A DNA stretch of 64,000 nt. Origin: Choanephora cucurbitarum. Lineage: Eukaryota > Mucoromycota > Mucoromycetes > Mucorales > Choanephoraceae. Where the stretch lies: contig JAIWNI010000044.1 in NCBI GenBank assembly GCA_025331435.1, positions 62,001 to 126,000 on the forward strand, in the 5' to 3' direction. Numbering within the stretch: position 1 is the stretch's first letter; each line of letters begins with the position of its first letter. The translations under genes and the position numbers were made by a program. The notes under the pieces are model-generated. The model searched no databases, was not told where the DNA came from, and saw only the letters and a program-made list of their open reading frames with translations. Shown piece after piece: positions 44,030-55,964 of this stretch.

Positions 44030-45169
44030 ATGAGTGAAAACGCACTCGAACATTTACCTTTCGAGTTATTGTCTGAAGTATCCAACTACTTGCTATTCTC
44101 AGATATTTGGTGTTTAGGCACTTGTTCACGTAAAAGCCGAGCACTGGCCTTTCGACTATTGAAATCAAAATATCAAATAGACTTTCATCATGCTCACAAT
44201 CCTTTTTCCTACATAATGTATGGCGCTATAGCCTATATGGACCGCTATGGACATGAAAACGGTAAAGTCAGGCTTTATGTCCTACAGTCAGTGGCCAATC
44301 ATTTAGCGATGGTGATCTATGATCGTCTGCCTGAGGCAGCATCAAGTCGACCGTTTTCATACCATTTCTTGTTAAACGAAACTATCCGTATTCTGATTCA
44401 TAATGCCCTCTATGATCCTACATTGCATTCATTAGAAAACCCTAAGGACAGAGGCATCAAGGATCCCAAAAACTACAGTCATCAAATATATCAGTTGTCT
44501 GCTGAGCTACAGCAGAAGCTAAGGCAGAACAGCCAAGATCCTTACGAAGCTCAATCGACAGGCGTCCTCAGCATAGACTTCTTGAATATTTTGTATATCA
44601 CATTGGTCAACCTGTTTGATGAGAGGACACCTGAACTGTTTCATCAATTTCTGATGCTTCATCTAAGACGACTCTTTCATACCAGCAAGCAAAAATACCA
44701 GCAGTATCATAGCACTTTACCACAGCCTATCTGCATGGATACAGCTACAAAGGATTTTCAATTGTTCTTTCGATTCCTTTGTGTCTTGATCCAAACAGAC
44801 TTATGTACAGCAGAAGACATTGATGATTTCACATTCACTCATCTGGGTCCCTTTTTTGTTACAAAACCTTCGGATGTGAGCTTTTCAGCCACACAGGGAC
44901 TCAAGATTGTCTTGCCTGATTCAACAGAGAAGCGCATGTTTTCTGCAGATTCTCTTGCCTGCCAATACCAATGGCAACTATGGATGAAAGAGACACAACT
45001 TCGAATGACTTTGTTATTGACCATCTTGCAATCCTTGATTCAAAAGTGTTATGGTGGTCATGAGTCAATTCAATTTAGACACATTACTTCTATGCTTCAA
45101 GATACAGTCTCTGTCCTTTCCTGGACTGAAAAAGAACCGCCTGAAAATGTACTTTCTTACTTGGAATAA
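44030..45169 (+). CDS. F-box protein of unknown target
   Basis: Single exon, 379 aa. An F-box sits at about residues 5-45 (LEHLPFELLSEVSNYLLFSD, then IWCLGTCSRKSRALA), the part that binds Skp1 in SCF ubiquitin ligases. The rest is helical with no WD40, LRR or Kelch repeats that I can see, so the substrate-recognition domain is unrecognised. The start is the first ATG after a pyrimidine-rich leader (TTTTTCTTTTTTAAGTCAAG). It is convergent with NOP4; 367 bp separate the stops. It sits 389 bp from the right end of the transposon. Confidence 0.8.
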   Translation: MSENALEHLPFELLSEVSNYLLFSDIWCLGTCSRKSRALAFRLLKSKYQIDFHHAHNPFSYIMYGAIAYMDRYGHENGKVRLYVLQSVANHLAMVIYDRLPEAASSRPFSYHFLLNETIRILIHNALYDPTLHSLENPKDRGIKDPKNYSHQIYQLSAELQQKLRQNSQDPYEAQSTGVLSIDFLNILYITLVNLFDERTPELFHQFLMLHLRRLFHTSKQKYQQYHSTLPQPICMDTATKDFQLFFRFLCVLIQTDLCTAEDIDDFTFTHLGPFFVTKPSDVSFSATQGLKIVLPDSTEKRMFSADSLACQYQWQLWMKETQLRMTLLLTILQSLIQKCYGGHESIQFRHITSMLQDTVSVLSWTEKEPPENVLSYLE

Positions 45170-45536
45170 AGAAGAAAGAAAGAGAGAGAGAGATGGGCAT
45201 GAGGAAGGCTTATTTTTTAGCATGATAATAATAATTCTCTCAAAAAAAAGTATATCCCAGTGAATCATGTATAAGCAATGACTCTTGTTCAAAATTGCAT
45301 GTAACTAAAAAGATCTTTGTCTTCTTAATTGATTGTATGAAAGTGATTGTATTTGGATCTATGTTTATTTAATTTCTTGTAACAGCAAGTCTTTTCTCCC
45401 AAGCCTTGTATTCATTACTTTAATAATTTATCAGCTCTAACATGTGGGCAACCTCAATAATGCCAATTTCAGCAAAAAAGAAAAAAGAGAGAGAGAGAGA
45501 GGAATATAAGAAAACAAAGGAAAACAGACAAAAAGT
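45170..45536. other. convergent intergenic stretch F-box / NOP4
   Basis: No gene seen. It contains AG-rich runs (GAAAGAGAGAGAGAG near 45177 and another near 45487) and must hold both polyadenylation sites. Confidence 0.5.
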
Positions 45537-47815
45537 TTACTCTGAAGACTTTCTCTTTTGAGGAAGTTTGATCGCAGACTTGGGACCTGATGACTTTTGT
45601 TGTCTTCGTTCAAATGCCTTCTTGGGACCTGATGTCTTTTGTTGTCTTCGTTCAACTACCTTATTGGGGCCTGATGTCTTTTGTCTTTTTCGCTCATTGT
45701 CATCTTTGAAACCTGATGTCTTTTGTCGTTTTCGGTCATTGCCATCTTTGAAGCCCGATGACTTTTGTTGTCTTTGTTCATCATCTTTGGAACCTGGTGT
45801 CTTTTGTTGTCTTCGTTCAACTACGTCCTTGTTTTCTAAAGAAAATTCAACAATCAAACGTTTGCCGTCAAACAAATCAGGGTTGTTGTTGAGGTATCTG
45901 AGTGCTGCTAAAGCATGGGCATGAGTGGTGAATTCTAAGAAACCATAACCCTTGGAACGCAATTGGTTTGTGCTTGTGTCGATACGATCCTTACTACGGA
46001 TAATCTTGGCTTGCTTGACACGAGGCAAGTATTGCCAACCTTCTGCCTTTTCTTCCTTGGTGAGATCAGCACGCTCGTTAGCCTTGACTTGGTTCTTGAA
46101 TTTAGCAACACTGCTGATACCAAGCTGTCTGAGTTCAGTGTCTGTGACCTTGATAGGCAAGTTACGGATAGACAGACGTGTCTTGGAGATGAACAGGGAA
46201 GGGTTAGAGCTGACTAACTTCTTACGACTAGAAAATGACATTTGACGCTTAGAGAGCTCAGAGGGTGTCATAGTAGCAGCAGCAGGACTGTCAGGGAACA
46301 CAACACCTTCACGCATCAGATAGAGATTACGCTTATCTTCCTTTCGCTTTTGTGACAAATTGTCATCCTTGATCTGCTTGGCCTTTTCACGATCAACAGC
46401 CAATGTGACATCCAAGACACGACCATGCAAAGTGAATTTGGCACCTTCACCTGAGGTGGATTCGGGTGTAATGATACTCTTGAACATCAAACCCTTCTTT
46501 TTCTTTTCACGCTTAGAGAGAAGTTGGTTCATGGCTTCTGAATCGTTGTTCTCATCCTTTTGAGAGATAGCACGGAGTGCTTCAGCTGCCTCTAAGATTG
46601 TGTCGACATCTTCCTTCTTACGCATGCAGACAAAACCAGTACCACGAGAGAGTTTAGTGGCAGGGTCTCGAGTGATCTTGGCGTACACAACAGGTCCCCA
46701 TTGTGTAAAGCTAGATTTTGAAAATGAGTTTTGGGCTATGAAATAGAGCGATATAAACTCACAGTTGCTTTAAATCTTCTTCTGTACTTTCAAACAAGAG
46801 GTTACGGATGAACAAAGTGGTGCCTTCGGCAGTAGTAGGACCAGCCTTTTTAGAGGGCTTAGTATCCTTTGTTGCTGCCTTTTCCTCCTTTTCTTCTTCA
46901 TCTTCGTTGTCACTATCATCGCTATCATCGCTGTCGTCACTGTCATCGCTGTCATCGCTATCATCGCTGTCATCACTATCTTCATTATCTTCGCTATCAT
47001 CACTGCTTTCTTCATCAGAGGATTCAGAATCAGAAGCCTCTTCTTCTTCAGCTTCCTTCATTTCAGTGTCTTCATCTTCAGCTTCCTCAACTTCCTTCTC
47101 TTCTACTTGACGATACTGTGTCTTTGAAATAGACCAATCTACAGCAATTGTTCTACCATGGTGCTCAGTTGCATTAAGACCATCCATAGCCTAGGTAAAA
47201 GAGAACGATAAGCAAAACAATTGCTTCAAGACATCAGTCAATACTTACAGCTTGACCTTGCTCCACTTTTTCGAACTGAATAAAGGCAAATCCACGAAGA
47301 GGACCTCCTTCATATTTACGAGGCAACTTAACGTCATATACTGTACCATACTTTTCAAACAACTTTCTCAAGTCGGATTCTCTGTACTTCCAAGGCAAGT
47401 TACGGACAATTAATCGAGCATTGACATCAAACTTCAATGGTTCTGTACGTTCTACTTTCTTTTTGATTTCTTTCTTTTCAGGTTGTTCTTCATGGTGAGT
47501 TTCAGATTTACGTTTAGCGAATTCGATGCGAAGCTTTTTGCCTTTGAATTTGGTGTTTTTGAGTTTGTCGATAGCCGCTTGAGCGTCTTCTTCAAGAGCA
47601 TAGTGTACATAACCGAAACCTTTGTTTCTGAATGTACCTTCGCTTGATTTATCAGTCACAACAAAGCATTTACGAATAGGACCGATATCACCAAAAAACT
47701 CTTCGAGATCTTGGTTGGTGGCATCAAATGGTAATCCACGAACAAACAAGGTTAACTTGGCATGAGAGTCAACGTTCTTTTGGTTGACTTGATCTTGAAC
47801 TTCTTCGTCTGACAT
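45537..47815 (-). CDS. nop4: NOP4/RBM28 nucleolar RNA-binding protein (four RRMs)
   Basis: Three exons: 47249-47815, 46763-47190 and 45537-46710, giving 722 aa. RRM1 begins LTLFVRGLPFDATNQDLEEF (about 21-100). RRM2 begins ARLIVRNLPWKYRESDLRKL (about 134-215). An acidic Asp/Ser run follows in exon 2. RRM3 begins TLFIRNLLFESTEEDLKQL (end of exon 2) and continues WGPVVYAKITRD. RRM4 begins TRLSIRNLPIKVTDTELRQL and includes SKGYGFLEFTTHAHALAALR. The domain count and order match Nop4/RBM28, a large-subunit ribosome-biogenesis factor. The C-terminus is an imperfect tandem repeat of about 11-13 residues (listed separately), basic and probably RNA-binding. Confidence 0.9.
45550..45832 (-). repeat. tandem coding repeat at the NOP4 C-terminus
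   Basis: About seven imperfect units of 33-39 bp, each encoding a variant of ERRQQKTSGPK or ERKRQKTSGFKDDN. The strong DNA-level similarity between units suggests recent slippage or unequal exchange. Confidence 0.75.
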
Positions 47816-48232
47816 CGATTATAAAATAGGTAGGAAAAAAAAAGCTAGAAAAAAAAAAAGACAGTTAAAAATTGATTCGATCCAACAGGAAAGGTGGCTT
47901 AGGGAGTTTCTTTTTAAGGACAAGAGTACAGGATGGGTAGTTTATACTCAGATGTCAGTTTAAGCGAACCTTGCTCTGTTTTCTAAAGGAGGCCTATTTT
48001 AAATACAAGTAATGATACAGGTTGACGCAATTCATGAGCAATAAAAGTGTTGTTTTTCAATAAAAAAAAGGTGCTCTTCTTTTTATATTGCAGAAAGCTC
48101 TGATCCCAGAAAGCAAAAGAAAAAAAAAAAGCTTATTAGTACAATGCTGGTCTTGTCACACTCAATTTAGTCGTTCTCTCAATTCCTGCTCACATTCGCT
48201 TTCTCTTTTCTTTTTCTCTTTACTTTGATATT
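47816..48232. other. divergent promoter region nop4 / erg28
   Basis: 417 bp between two divergent start codons. No exon seen. A/T runs and pyrimidine tracts only. Confidence 0.5.
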
Positions 48233-48822
48233 ATGGAAGCATTTTACGGCCGTTTTGCTGAAGTGTTTAGCACATTGCCCGAAGGTTATTTACCCAAATG
48301 GCTTTTGTTCACTTCTGCTCTTGGTATTTTTAATTCAGTTCAAAACTTCTGTACCAGTTCTTTAACTAAGCGTGTCTATGCCAACAAGCCTGAAGAAGGT
48401 AAACAGTTGTTCATATAAAACGAGCTTGATTATCTAAACTTGTCTGTCAGTCACACCCTTAAGTGGTCGATTATTCGCCACCTGGACTTGGTCTGTCAGT
48501 ATGATTCGTATTTATGCTGCTTTCCATCTTCAACACAAATTGTAAGTTCCATTATTTGGATGATTCAAATTCTTAACACATTTGTATTTGATAGTATGTA
48601 TGATCTCGGTATTTGGACTTATGTGATTGCTTTGACTCATTTTGCAAGCGAGCTTCTTGTCTTTAAGGGTTGTAAACTCAATGGGCCTTATATGTCACCC
48701 ATCATTGTGGCTGGTAAAATGAAATTGATATTTTCCTGTTTCTATCTCACTCATTCTTCTTTATAGTTACTTCACTTGTTTGGCTTACTCAAGTCAAAGA
48801 TCAATATGTCAAGTTTTATTAA
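48233..48822 (+). CDS. erg28: Erg28, scaffold of the sterol C4-demethylation complex
   Basis: Four exons: 48233-48398, 48451-48541, 48595-48713 and 48767-48822, giving 143 aa. Family landmarks: EGYLPKWLLFTSALGIFNSV, then KPEEVTPLSGRLFATWTWSV, then MIRIYAAFHL, then DLGIWTYVIALTHFASELLV and a final VTSLVWLTQ. Four hydrophobic segments, no catalytic motifs. Erg28 is an ER membrane protein that tethers Erg25-Erg26-Erg27 in ergosterol synthesis. The stop is 5 bp from the stop of the convergent beta-adaptin gene. Confidence 0.92.
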
Positions 48823-48827
48823 CAATG

Positions 48828-51233
48828 TTATTGTAATAAATCTGTAGAGTATGGGTTGTTTGTCTGAACGGGAATGACTCGATTATTACTTGTGGCTGCA
48901 TTATAACTCCAATCATTGAAAGGAGCAGCTACCAACTGTTGCTGTTGTTGTTGCTGTTGTTGTTGTTGTTGTTGCTGGAATAATTGTTGATGTTGTTGTT
49001 CTTGTTCTTGTTGAATGAGCGCAACAGGATTCTTCTCGACATAAGTAGTGGTCGTTTTGGGTGACTGTCTAAGGACAGGGGAAGGCAATAAATAACGAGG
49101 TTTGTAGCGGTTGATAAAAGCAGTAGGACTCTTGTGATAGATGGAAGCTAATGAGCCGACATGAAGCAAGAGCTCGTCCAAGAAATGAGGATCTAGATTA
49201 TCACTCTCGGTTGTGATGGCTGGTTTGTCTGAAAGAACCACTGCCTTGGCTGCTGTAGGATCTGTTGAGAGTAAACGCCAATAGATATAACCACGATCAC
49301 GTAAATCAGGGTTGTCCACCTCTTCTGTTGCCCACTTGAGTACCTTGGGTACTAATTCCTGGCCTGCAGTAGGTCTTTGGACAAACAACTTGACAGTGGC
49401 TGTCAACAAAGCCAATTGTACCTAATTAGACATGAGTCATCTTCTTCCTCTCCTGCACTGTCTAGACATATATTACCTCATAAGGCTCTTCTAAAAATGT
49501 GTATAAAAAGTCATCCAACAGTTGATCAGCGTTTTCGATTCTATCTGCATATTGTCCGATAATCCAAATCATGGATGCCTTTGCTTCTGGCTCATCTAAA
49601 TCATCCAGGTTTTCACATAATGTAGCAATGATACTTTCATATTGATTAGGGTATTTTCTAAAGATATCCTATAGTTCAAGGCCTGATGAGAAATTGCATA
49701 CAAACATATCCTCTTTTGCTTACTCGAATGACAATAATGGCTTCTTGTACTACATAGTTCACTTTAGTCTGGATCAATTCCAACAAGGCTGAAATACAGC
49801 GATCAGCAGCAGATTCAATCTTGACAGCTAATCGACCGATGGCTCGGACTGACTTTCGCACGAAATCCACATCCACTTCAGCAGCGTATTCTTTCAATTC
49901 ATTCAATACAACATCCACATTACGATCATTGGCCAATCGGAAGATGATTTCTAATTTGCCTAGCTTCACACAGATAGGATCATCGTATTTACAAAAGAAC
50001 ACTTTGATATCGTTCTTCAAGATCTCAGGTCGACGTTGAATGATCAATTGAATGTTGCGTAGTGCCACATATTGCACCTCGTAACCAGAGGCCAGCAAGG
50101 TCACTAAAGAAGATAATGAGTTCTTCTGCTTACTTTTTCCTCTAAATGCATATACATACCTAGTGGAGGTCCTAGTTTTCTACATAACTGATTGATTTCA
50201 TCATCATTGCTCATATAATTCATAAGGTACATCATGACTTTGGTGGCAGTCAAGACAACAGCAGAATTGGCATGTTGAAGACGAGGAGAGATACGCTCTG
50301 CTAGCATTTCTGCATCTCCGGGTTCTTGTGGTACATAGTACATTAATGCTTCTAAAATGGATGTTTGGCCCCATCTAAACAAACCATCAGTCTCAAATTC
50401 TCTGCTCAATTTCGTTTCGCTTACTCTGAACATTCACCTAAAGCAGCTACTAATTTGCTAGCAATGGAATGGTTCAATCTCAATTGAATGCTGTCTGATC
50501 GTTCTGATATCTCAGTTAATGCAGCCACAGCATTGGCTACTACCTACATACACAAGCATGGTTAGATAGTTAATTGAAACAAATGCATTAAAGACATTAC
50601 AGTGGGATTAGGATCTGCCAATAGATCTCTCAACATATCCACAAAATGTTCACTCTCTACAAGTACACGATCATACATGTATAGCTTAGCAACACATGTA
50701 GCTGCTGTCTTTCGTACATAAGGATCTCTGTCTCTTAAACTGTGTCTGAGAGGATCTACGAGGACATCCACAATCTTTTCTACTTGAATATATCCCATGG
50801 TTCGAATAGCTAATGCTCTGATAAGAGGATTGGGATCTTCAACATCCTACACAAAGAAATCAATTAGAGTCTCATCTTTAGTGTACTCTTGTAAGTTTAC
50901 TTTGATGAACATCGAAATAGCCATGACAGCCATATCGGGTTTAGTACGAGCATAATTGATAATATAAAGATAGACCATCTTTTTAATTTCCAAGACAGGT
51001 ACTTGCATCACATTCAAGATGTCAGGAAATAAAGGAGACATGTCATTGCCCATGGTCATGTTGGCAACAATTTTCTTCATCACTGTCTTCTTTCGAAGAT
51101 GTTTCTGGTCGCGCTTTTCGGATGTAAGCTCAGCTCGAAGTTCTTGGATTTTACCTAGAGCAACAAGGTGAGTGATGATGACTTTGGACTAAAGAGCTAT
51201 ATTACCTCTTTGAAAGTACTTTGCATCAGACAT
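48828..51233 (-). CDS. beta subunit of an AP-1/AP-2 clathrin adaptor, trunk only
   Basis: Eight exons: 51206-51233, 50901-51154, 50601-50846, 50425-50543, 50160-50374, 49724-50103, 49477-49668 and 48828-49421, giving 675 aa. The armadillo-like trunk is very well conserved: [75 protein letters not shown], and [19 protein letters not shown] with [14 protein letters not shown]. After the trunk comes a Gln-rich linker (13-14 Gln run) and a short end. There is no ear/appendage domain, as in fungal Apl1/Apl2. AP-1 versus AP-2 cannot be decided by eye. It acts in clathrin sorting at the trans-Golgi or plasma membrane. Confidence 0.92.
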
Positions 51234-52110
51234 TGTTTATGAAAGAGAAAAAGAGAGAACAATTTATCAAATGGCCAATCAAATGCACTTTAAAATTAAA
51301 CTATCTCTTGTCCACCCTATGAAATCCCGCTTGTGAGCTACTAGTAGTGGACGATTTTGATGGATATCAGACAATAATAAGCAATGCCATATTGTATATA
51401 GCAACCATGAATGAAACAGTGCATACGATTATTTGTCAAGCCAGTACAATTAATTGAGAACAAATACTCTATTTTTCTTTCAGTTAGTCGCATTGACCAT
51501 GATATTATAATATCAATGAACTTTGGTAAGACTTGGATACTATTGGACTCTAAGGTAATTATCTCACCCTTTTGCTTAATATATATACACTCAAATTGGC
51601 TCATTTGATTTCTAAGCTTTTGCCTCTTGACTGTGTTAAGGAGAGAGAAAGAGGAAGCCACGATATTTGCTTTCAATTGAAAGTAAAGAGGTATTTGCTT
51701 AAAGATGATAGTAGACGCCTTCATTCAAAACAGAAAAAAATAGAAGCTGAGTTGGAATATATTTAAATGTAATTTCTGATTGGCCAAAAAATTAACATGA
51801 TTGGTCTCCAGTTCAAGTAAAAGCGATAGTACATCCAGCAGCTTATTTTCCCCCTCTTAACCGAACGTTGTCACTATACTAGGTAAAGCATAGACAAATG
51901 CATCCTCTACTCCTTTCTATCCCTCCTCCAGTTCAGTTCGCCTTCGCACACACACTCTTTGTTGGATGATTCGAGTCGATTACGCCCCTAAATAGATGGA
52001 TGGATGGATTGGGATTGGATATGATTTTAGAGGATGGAATTCAACGTGTACCTCAATGGCATGACTAACCATCTCTTTCTCAAATAACAACACTATCAAC
52101 AAACAATAGA
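51234..52110. other. divergent intergenic stretch beta-adaptin / RPL34
   Basis: No gene supported; open frames at 51341-51766 show no coding texture. The part after about 51830 is the RPL34 promoter and leader, ending in CAACACTATCAACAAACAAT before the ATG. Confidence 0.5.
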
Positions 52111-52550
52111 ATGGCTCAAAGACTTACATACAGACGTCGTCTTTCTTACAACACTCGTTCCAACCGTGTTAAGGCCGTAAAGACTCCCGGTAATGACAAC
52201 ATCAGCTTCAACTTTTCTATTTTGTTATTAATTTTCTTCCCTAGGTGGTAACCTCGTCTACCAATACCAAAAGAAGCCCGTCAAGGCTCCTCGTTGTGGT
52301 GACTGTGGTGAAACCCTCGCTGGTGTAAGTTGTTTGCTATAGTGTATTTCAGGAAACTTATTTTATGTTCATTCTACAGATCAAGGCCCTCCGTGCCCGT
52401 GAATTCGCCACTGTCTCCAAGACTAACAAGCACGTCAGCCGTGCTTACGGTGGTTCTCGTTGTGCTCACTGTGTCAGAAACCGCATCGTTCGTGCTTTCT
52501 TGATCGAAGAACAAAAGATCGTCAAGAAGGTCCTCAAGGCTCAAAAATAA
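52111..52550 (+). CDS. rpl34: 60S ribosomal protein L34 (eL34)
   Basis: Three exons: 52111-52189, 52245-52324 and 52380-52550, giving 109 aa. The sequence [18 protein letters not shown], the zinc-binding pair CGDCG (followed by ETLAGIKALR) and CAHC (in [20 protein letters not shown]), and the end VKKVLKAQK are diagnostic of eL34. Codon use is markedly more C-ending (AAG, GTC, CGT, GCC) than in the neighbouring genes, as expected for a highly expressed gene. It is a structural protein of the large ribosomal subunit. Confidence 0.97.
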
Positions 52551-53800
52551 ATTCTAGTTGATTTTTTGAATTAAAGCAAACTTTACTTGACTTGACCAAC
52601 ACAACCAATTTTAAATCTGTCTTTGTTGTCATTCTATTGGTATATTAAGGAAGAGTAGTTGAAAGGAAGAACAGCAATTTGTTGAGTGTTGGTAAGCTTT
52701 CATAGACTTCATTTTTGTTTGAAGGTTTTGCCTTTATGTTGTTTTCCTTTGATTGAGATCCCCAAGTGACACTATGAACCTAACCCTCATTTCCCCTCAA
52801 ACAGCTCTTTCTTTAAATTTATTTAGTTTCTATGGTTAGTGCTTAGTGAACATGTCATGGTTGGATGAGAACTAGTGCTACTCCAGTTGACTCTTTCTTT
52901 TACTGCAACCTCAGAATAAAAGTTGGCTTAGTTGTAACGAGTTTGGGAGGTATTTTCATTCAACTTGAATGAGATATTGACGGACTCTTTTTTTTTTCAA
53001 GCTTTTCTGTTTCAAAGTAGCCTAACATTGTTGAGTTTTAGCGTTTATCAATATCTTAAGACTGAAGCACTTGGGTAGATTTGGCCTTCAACGAATTACT
53101 CCCTTATGATGGTCTTGTAAGCCGTGTAAGGTCTCTAGTAATTACCCTGATATCATCATGTATTCTCCTTAAATAGTCACTAACTACAAGGTCTTCATCA
53201 GAAACTAACTTCTTTTAAGGTTATAAATAAAACGCTTTTGACACCTCAAATTCTTTTACTCTAGCTTCATTTGCGATTCCCATATACTAGGTAAAAAAGT
53301 GCTGGTGAATGTAGATAATTTCTATGAAGCTATCATAACAAGAAGCAGACGCTTGTTATTTAGGTCATTGACTGAAGCTGAAAATCGGCTTGTTGCTAGC
53401 ACTATTAGATTCTTTCTGAAGGCAATATGATCATAATGGATTGTACTGAGAATTAGCTTTCATCTGGTTGTCAAATCGACAGTTGTTCCTGAAAGAAGCA
53501 GCCTCGATTCTTTAAATAGGCTTGCTTCAGGGCATCCATTGGATTGCAAAACACAGTTGTCAGTCATATAAAGGTCACAATCAACTCTCAATTGGTTTGC
53601 AGTCTGTATGTAAATGCTCTTACTCTTGTAACTTGGTACCTTTTTTTTTGTCAGCATGTGACTATTCCTTCATTTTATTTATAAATTTGCTGGAAATCCA
53701 AAATAAGAATGTTGCACGAGCTTCGTTTGATCAACATTGAAGTGGTAGGAGAATTTGATCTCCCGTTCCTTTTTCTCTTTTATTTTTCAATTTATTTCTA
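52551..53800. other. gene-free stretch between RPL34 and the MFS gene
   Basis: About 1.25 kb with no recognised exon; the frames at 53460-53740 overlap on both strands and lack coding texture. No repeats or elements stand out. The last 60 bp are T/C-rich leader of the MFS gene. Confidence 0.45.
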
Positions 53801-55459
53801 ATGGTGCTAAGGCTATCCTTCAAGTTAGACTTAGCATTATCGTTTATATTTGCCTTAGTTGTAGCCAACATATCTGGGCCACAATACATATACCCTACTT
53901 ACGGAAGTGCATTAAATGATCATTTTGGATGGACTGCCGTTGAAAACAGTATTGTGAGCACTGCTTGCTTTATAGGCATTTCTTTCTCAGGTCCCTTATG
54001 TGCTTGGATGTTAGAGAGTCTTGGTACTACAACGTAAGTGGCTTTAGACATCAACATCCTTTTCTCTGTATTTATTCGTTGATAAAGGACACTCCGAGTT
54101 TCTTCTATCCTGTTGTTTCTTGGACCATTTTTAGTGGCTCAGACATATGCTGGTCGTTTGCCTGATAGTTTTATACTTTGCGCTGTCTATTTAGCCTTTA
54201 CTGGTATTGGGGGTGCTGCTGCCTTTTTATGTGCCTTGGATTCACAAGTAAGCTAATTTAATTTATTATACATTACTTGCATTAATCACTTTTTTAACAA
54301 AAAAAAAGTCTCAGAATTTCAAGAGTAGTCGTGGGCTCAGTATGGGTTTGACAACCGCTTCAGTAGGCGTATGTGGCGTTGTATTCTCTCAGATCAATGA
54401 CTTCTTATTTACATCAGAGACAGATACTATCAGCAACACATATCGTTTCTTGATGTTCCTATCCATCATAACTGCTTCAGGAGTAATGATTGGCTCTTTC
54501 TTCTTGGGTCCTATCCAACAAGATGAGCCCATCTATGAACAAATATTTCCAAGTAAGCAAATAAGATATGACCATGTCAACACAAGCGATCTATCTGTAC
54601 TTGGCGAGAGTGATGATGATATCTGTTACGAAAAAGATCGAGAGCCAACTGAGCGTACGGAATGGGACGATAACAACACAGTAATAGGCATGGAGAATCA
54701 TGAGATAACAGGTACAGCCATTTCAGGAACTGCTTTACTGCTACATCCTATCGGTTTCAGCTTGTTTGTCACTCTTTTCATTGTGATTGGTATAGGCTAT
54801 GTCTACTTGGCCAATATCAGTCAATTGCTTCATGCTATCTCAGATGAAGCTAGTCAACATGAACGAAATCTGCATATCACTTTGTTCAGTTTGGGTAATT
54901 GCGGTTCGCGTATTCTGTTTGGAGCACTCAGTGACCAGATGAAAAACAAGTATGGCATTCATCGTATTTGGGTCTTTGTGTATGCTGTCATTTCCCTCTT
55001 GTTGGTGTTGCTGTATATTGTATATAATACTGAAATGACATTGCAAAACCTCAAGTTATGTACTGTCATTGTCTCCATGTCTTATGGTATTCTTTTTGGT
55101 GTAGGACCTACAGTGACTACAGAATTCGGTATTCATGTAAGAATAGTTTATGTCTTCTTCTGAAGCTATCGTGATTGATTTCTTCTTTCTTTCTTTTTTA
55201 GGTATTTGCTCGTAATTGGGGCTTGCTTCTCTATGCACCTGCTTTTGGTAGTCAAATATTTAATTTACTGTTTGGTATACTGTACGGAAGAGAAGCTGAA
55301 AGACAAGGCTCGCATGTTTGTCATGGTCCTAGCTGTTACAATGGTACCTTCTATGTTGCCATCTTCTGGAATTTGATTGCATTAGGTATCCTATCGTCTG
55401 CTATTTATAGAACTGGTCTACACAGACCTCGACAAATCATAGACCAAAAATTCCAATAA
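53801..55459 (+). CDS. MFS transporter, nodulin-like/Mch1-like group
   Basis: Four exons: 53801-54033, 54088-54247, 54315-55136 and 55202-55459, giving 490 aa. Around 12 hydrophobic segments can be counted; the first is LALSFIFALVVANISGPQYI. The motif GPQYIYPTYGSALNDHFGW in the first loop is typical of the nodulin-like/RHY-Mch1 MFS group. A long acidic loop (about residues 220-265, GESDDDICYEKDREPTERTE) separates the halves. The second half includes GNCGSRILFGALSDQMKNKY and GPTVTTEFGIHVFARNWGL. The first group members known in yeast (Mch1) are orphan vacuolar transporters; substrate unknown. The exon 2 acceptor is GATAAAG, which alone gives TTTLRVSSILLFLGPF in frame. Confidence 0.85.
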
Positions 55460-55964
55460 ATAGAACGTTGCTCTTTCTTTTTTTTTTAAGATACTGCTAC
55501 AAGTGTAATTTTCCCCCCTTCTTATTGTCTCAATCATGACGCTTGTACTGACTGTATTAAATCGAACAAGATGCTTATCTTCATTAAGCATCAAAATTAA
55601 TCTCGAAACCTTCAGCATATCTCAGCTATTCAAGTAGTTAGACGAGTTGCCGATAGATAGTATAGCGCCTATAGACTCCGAGGTACACATGCGTATCTCT
55701 CTCTCTCTTAGAAAAAATAAAGAAAGAAGAAAAGGGAGAGAGAGAGTAAGGCTACTTGTTCTAAAATTCTATAAACGGTGGTTTAAAGTAAGCCAATCAG
55801 ATTGTACCATTAATTTTAACATAAACGCATGGTTCCTCATTTTCTGTTTTCGTGTCTTTTTTATTATTCTTATGCCTACCAGAAATATATACATGAAGCA
55901 ATAGAAAAATACAGAGAGAAAGAATAAAGATAAAAAAAATGAACATATTTACAATAAGATACAT
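55460..55964. other. convergent intergenic stretch MFS / ING gene
   Basis: No gene seen. It contains CT and AG runs (around 55694-55745) and the two 3' flanks. Confidence 0.5.

Noticed and set aside
46808..47110. Antisense Ser/Leu repeat frame opposite NOP4
   Set aside because: It is the reverse reading of the Asp/Ser acidic run of NOP4 exon 2; no independent coding evidence.
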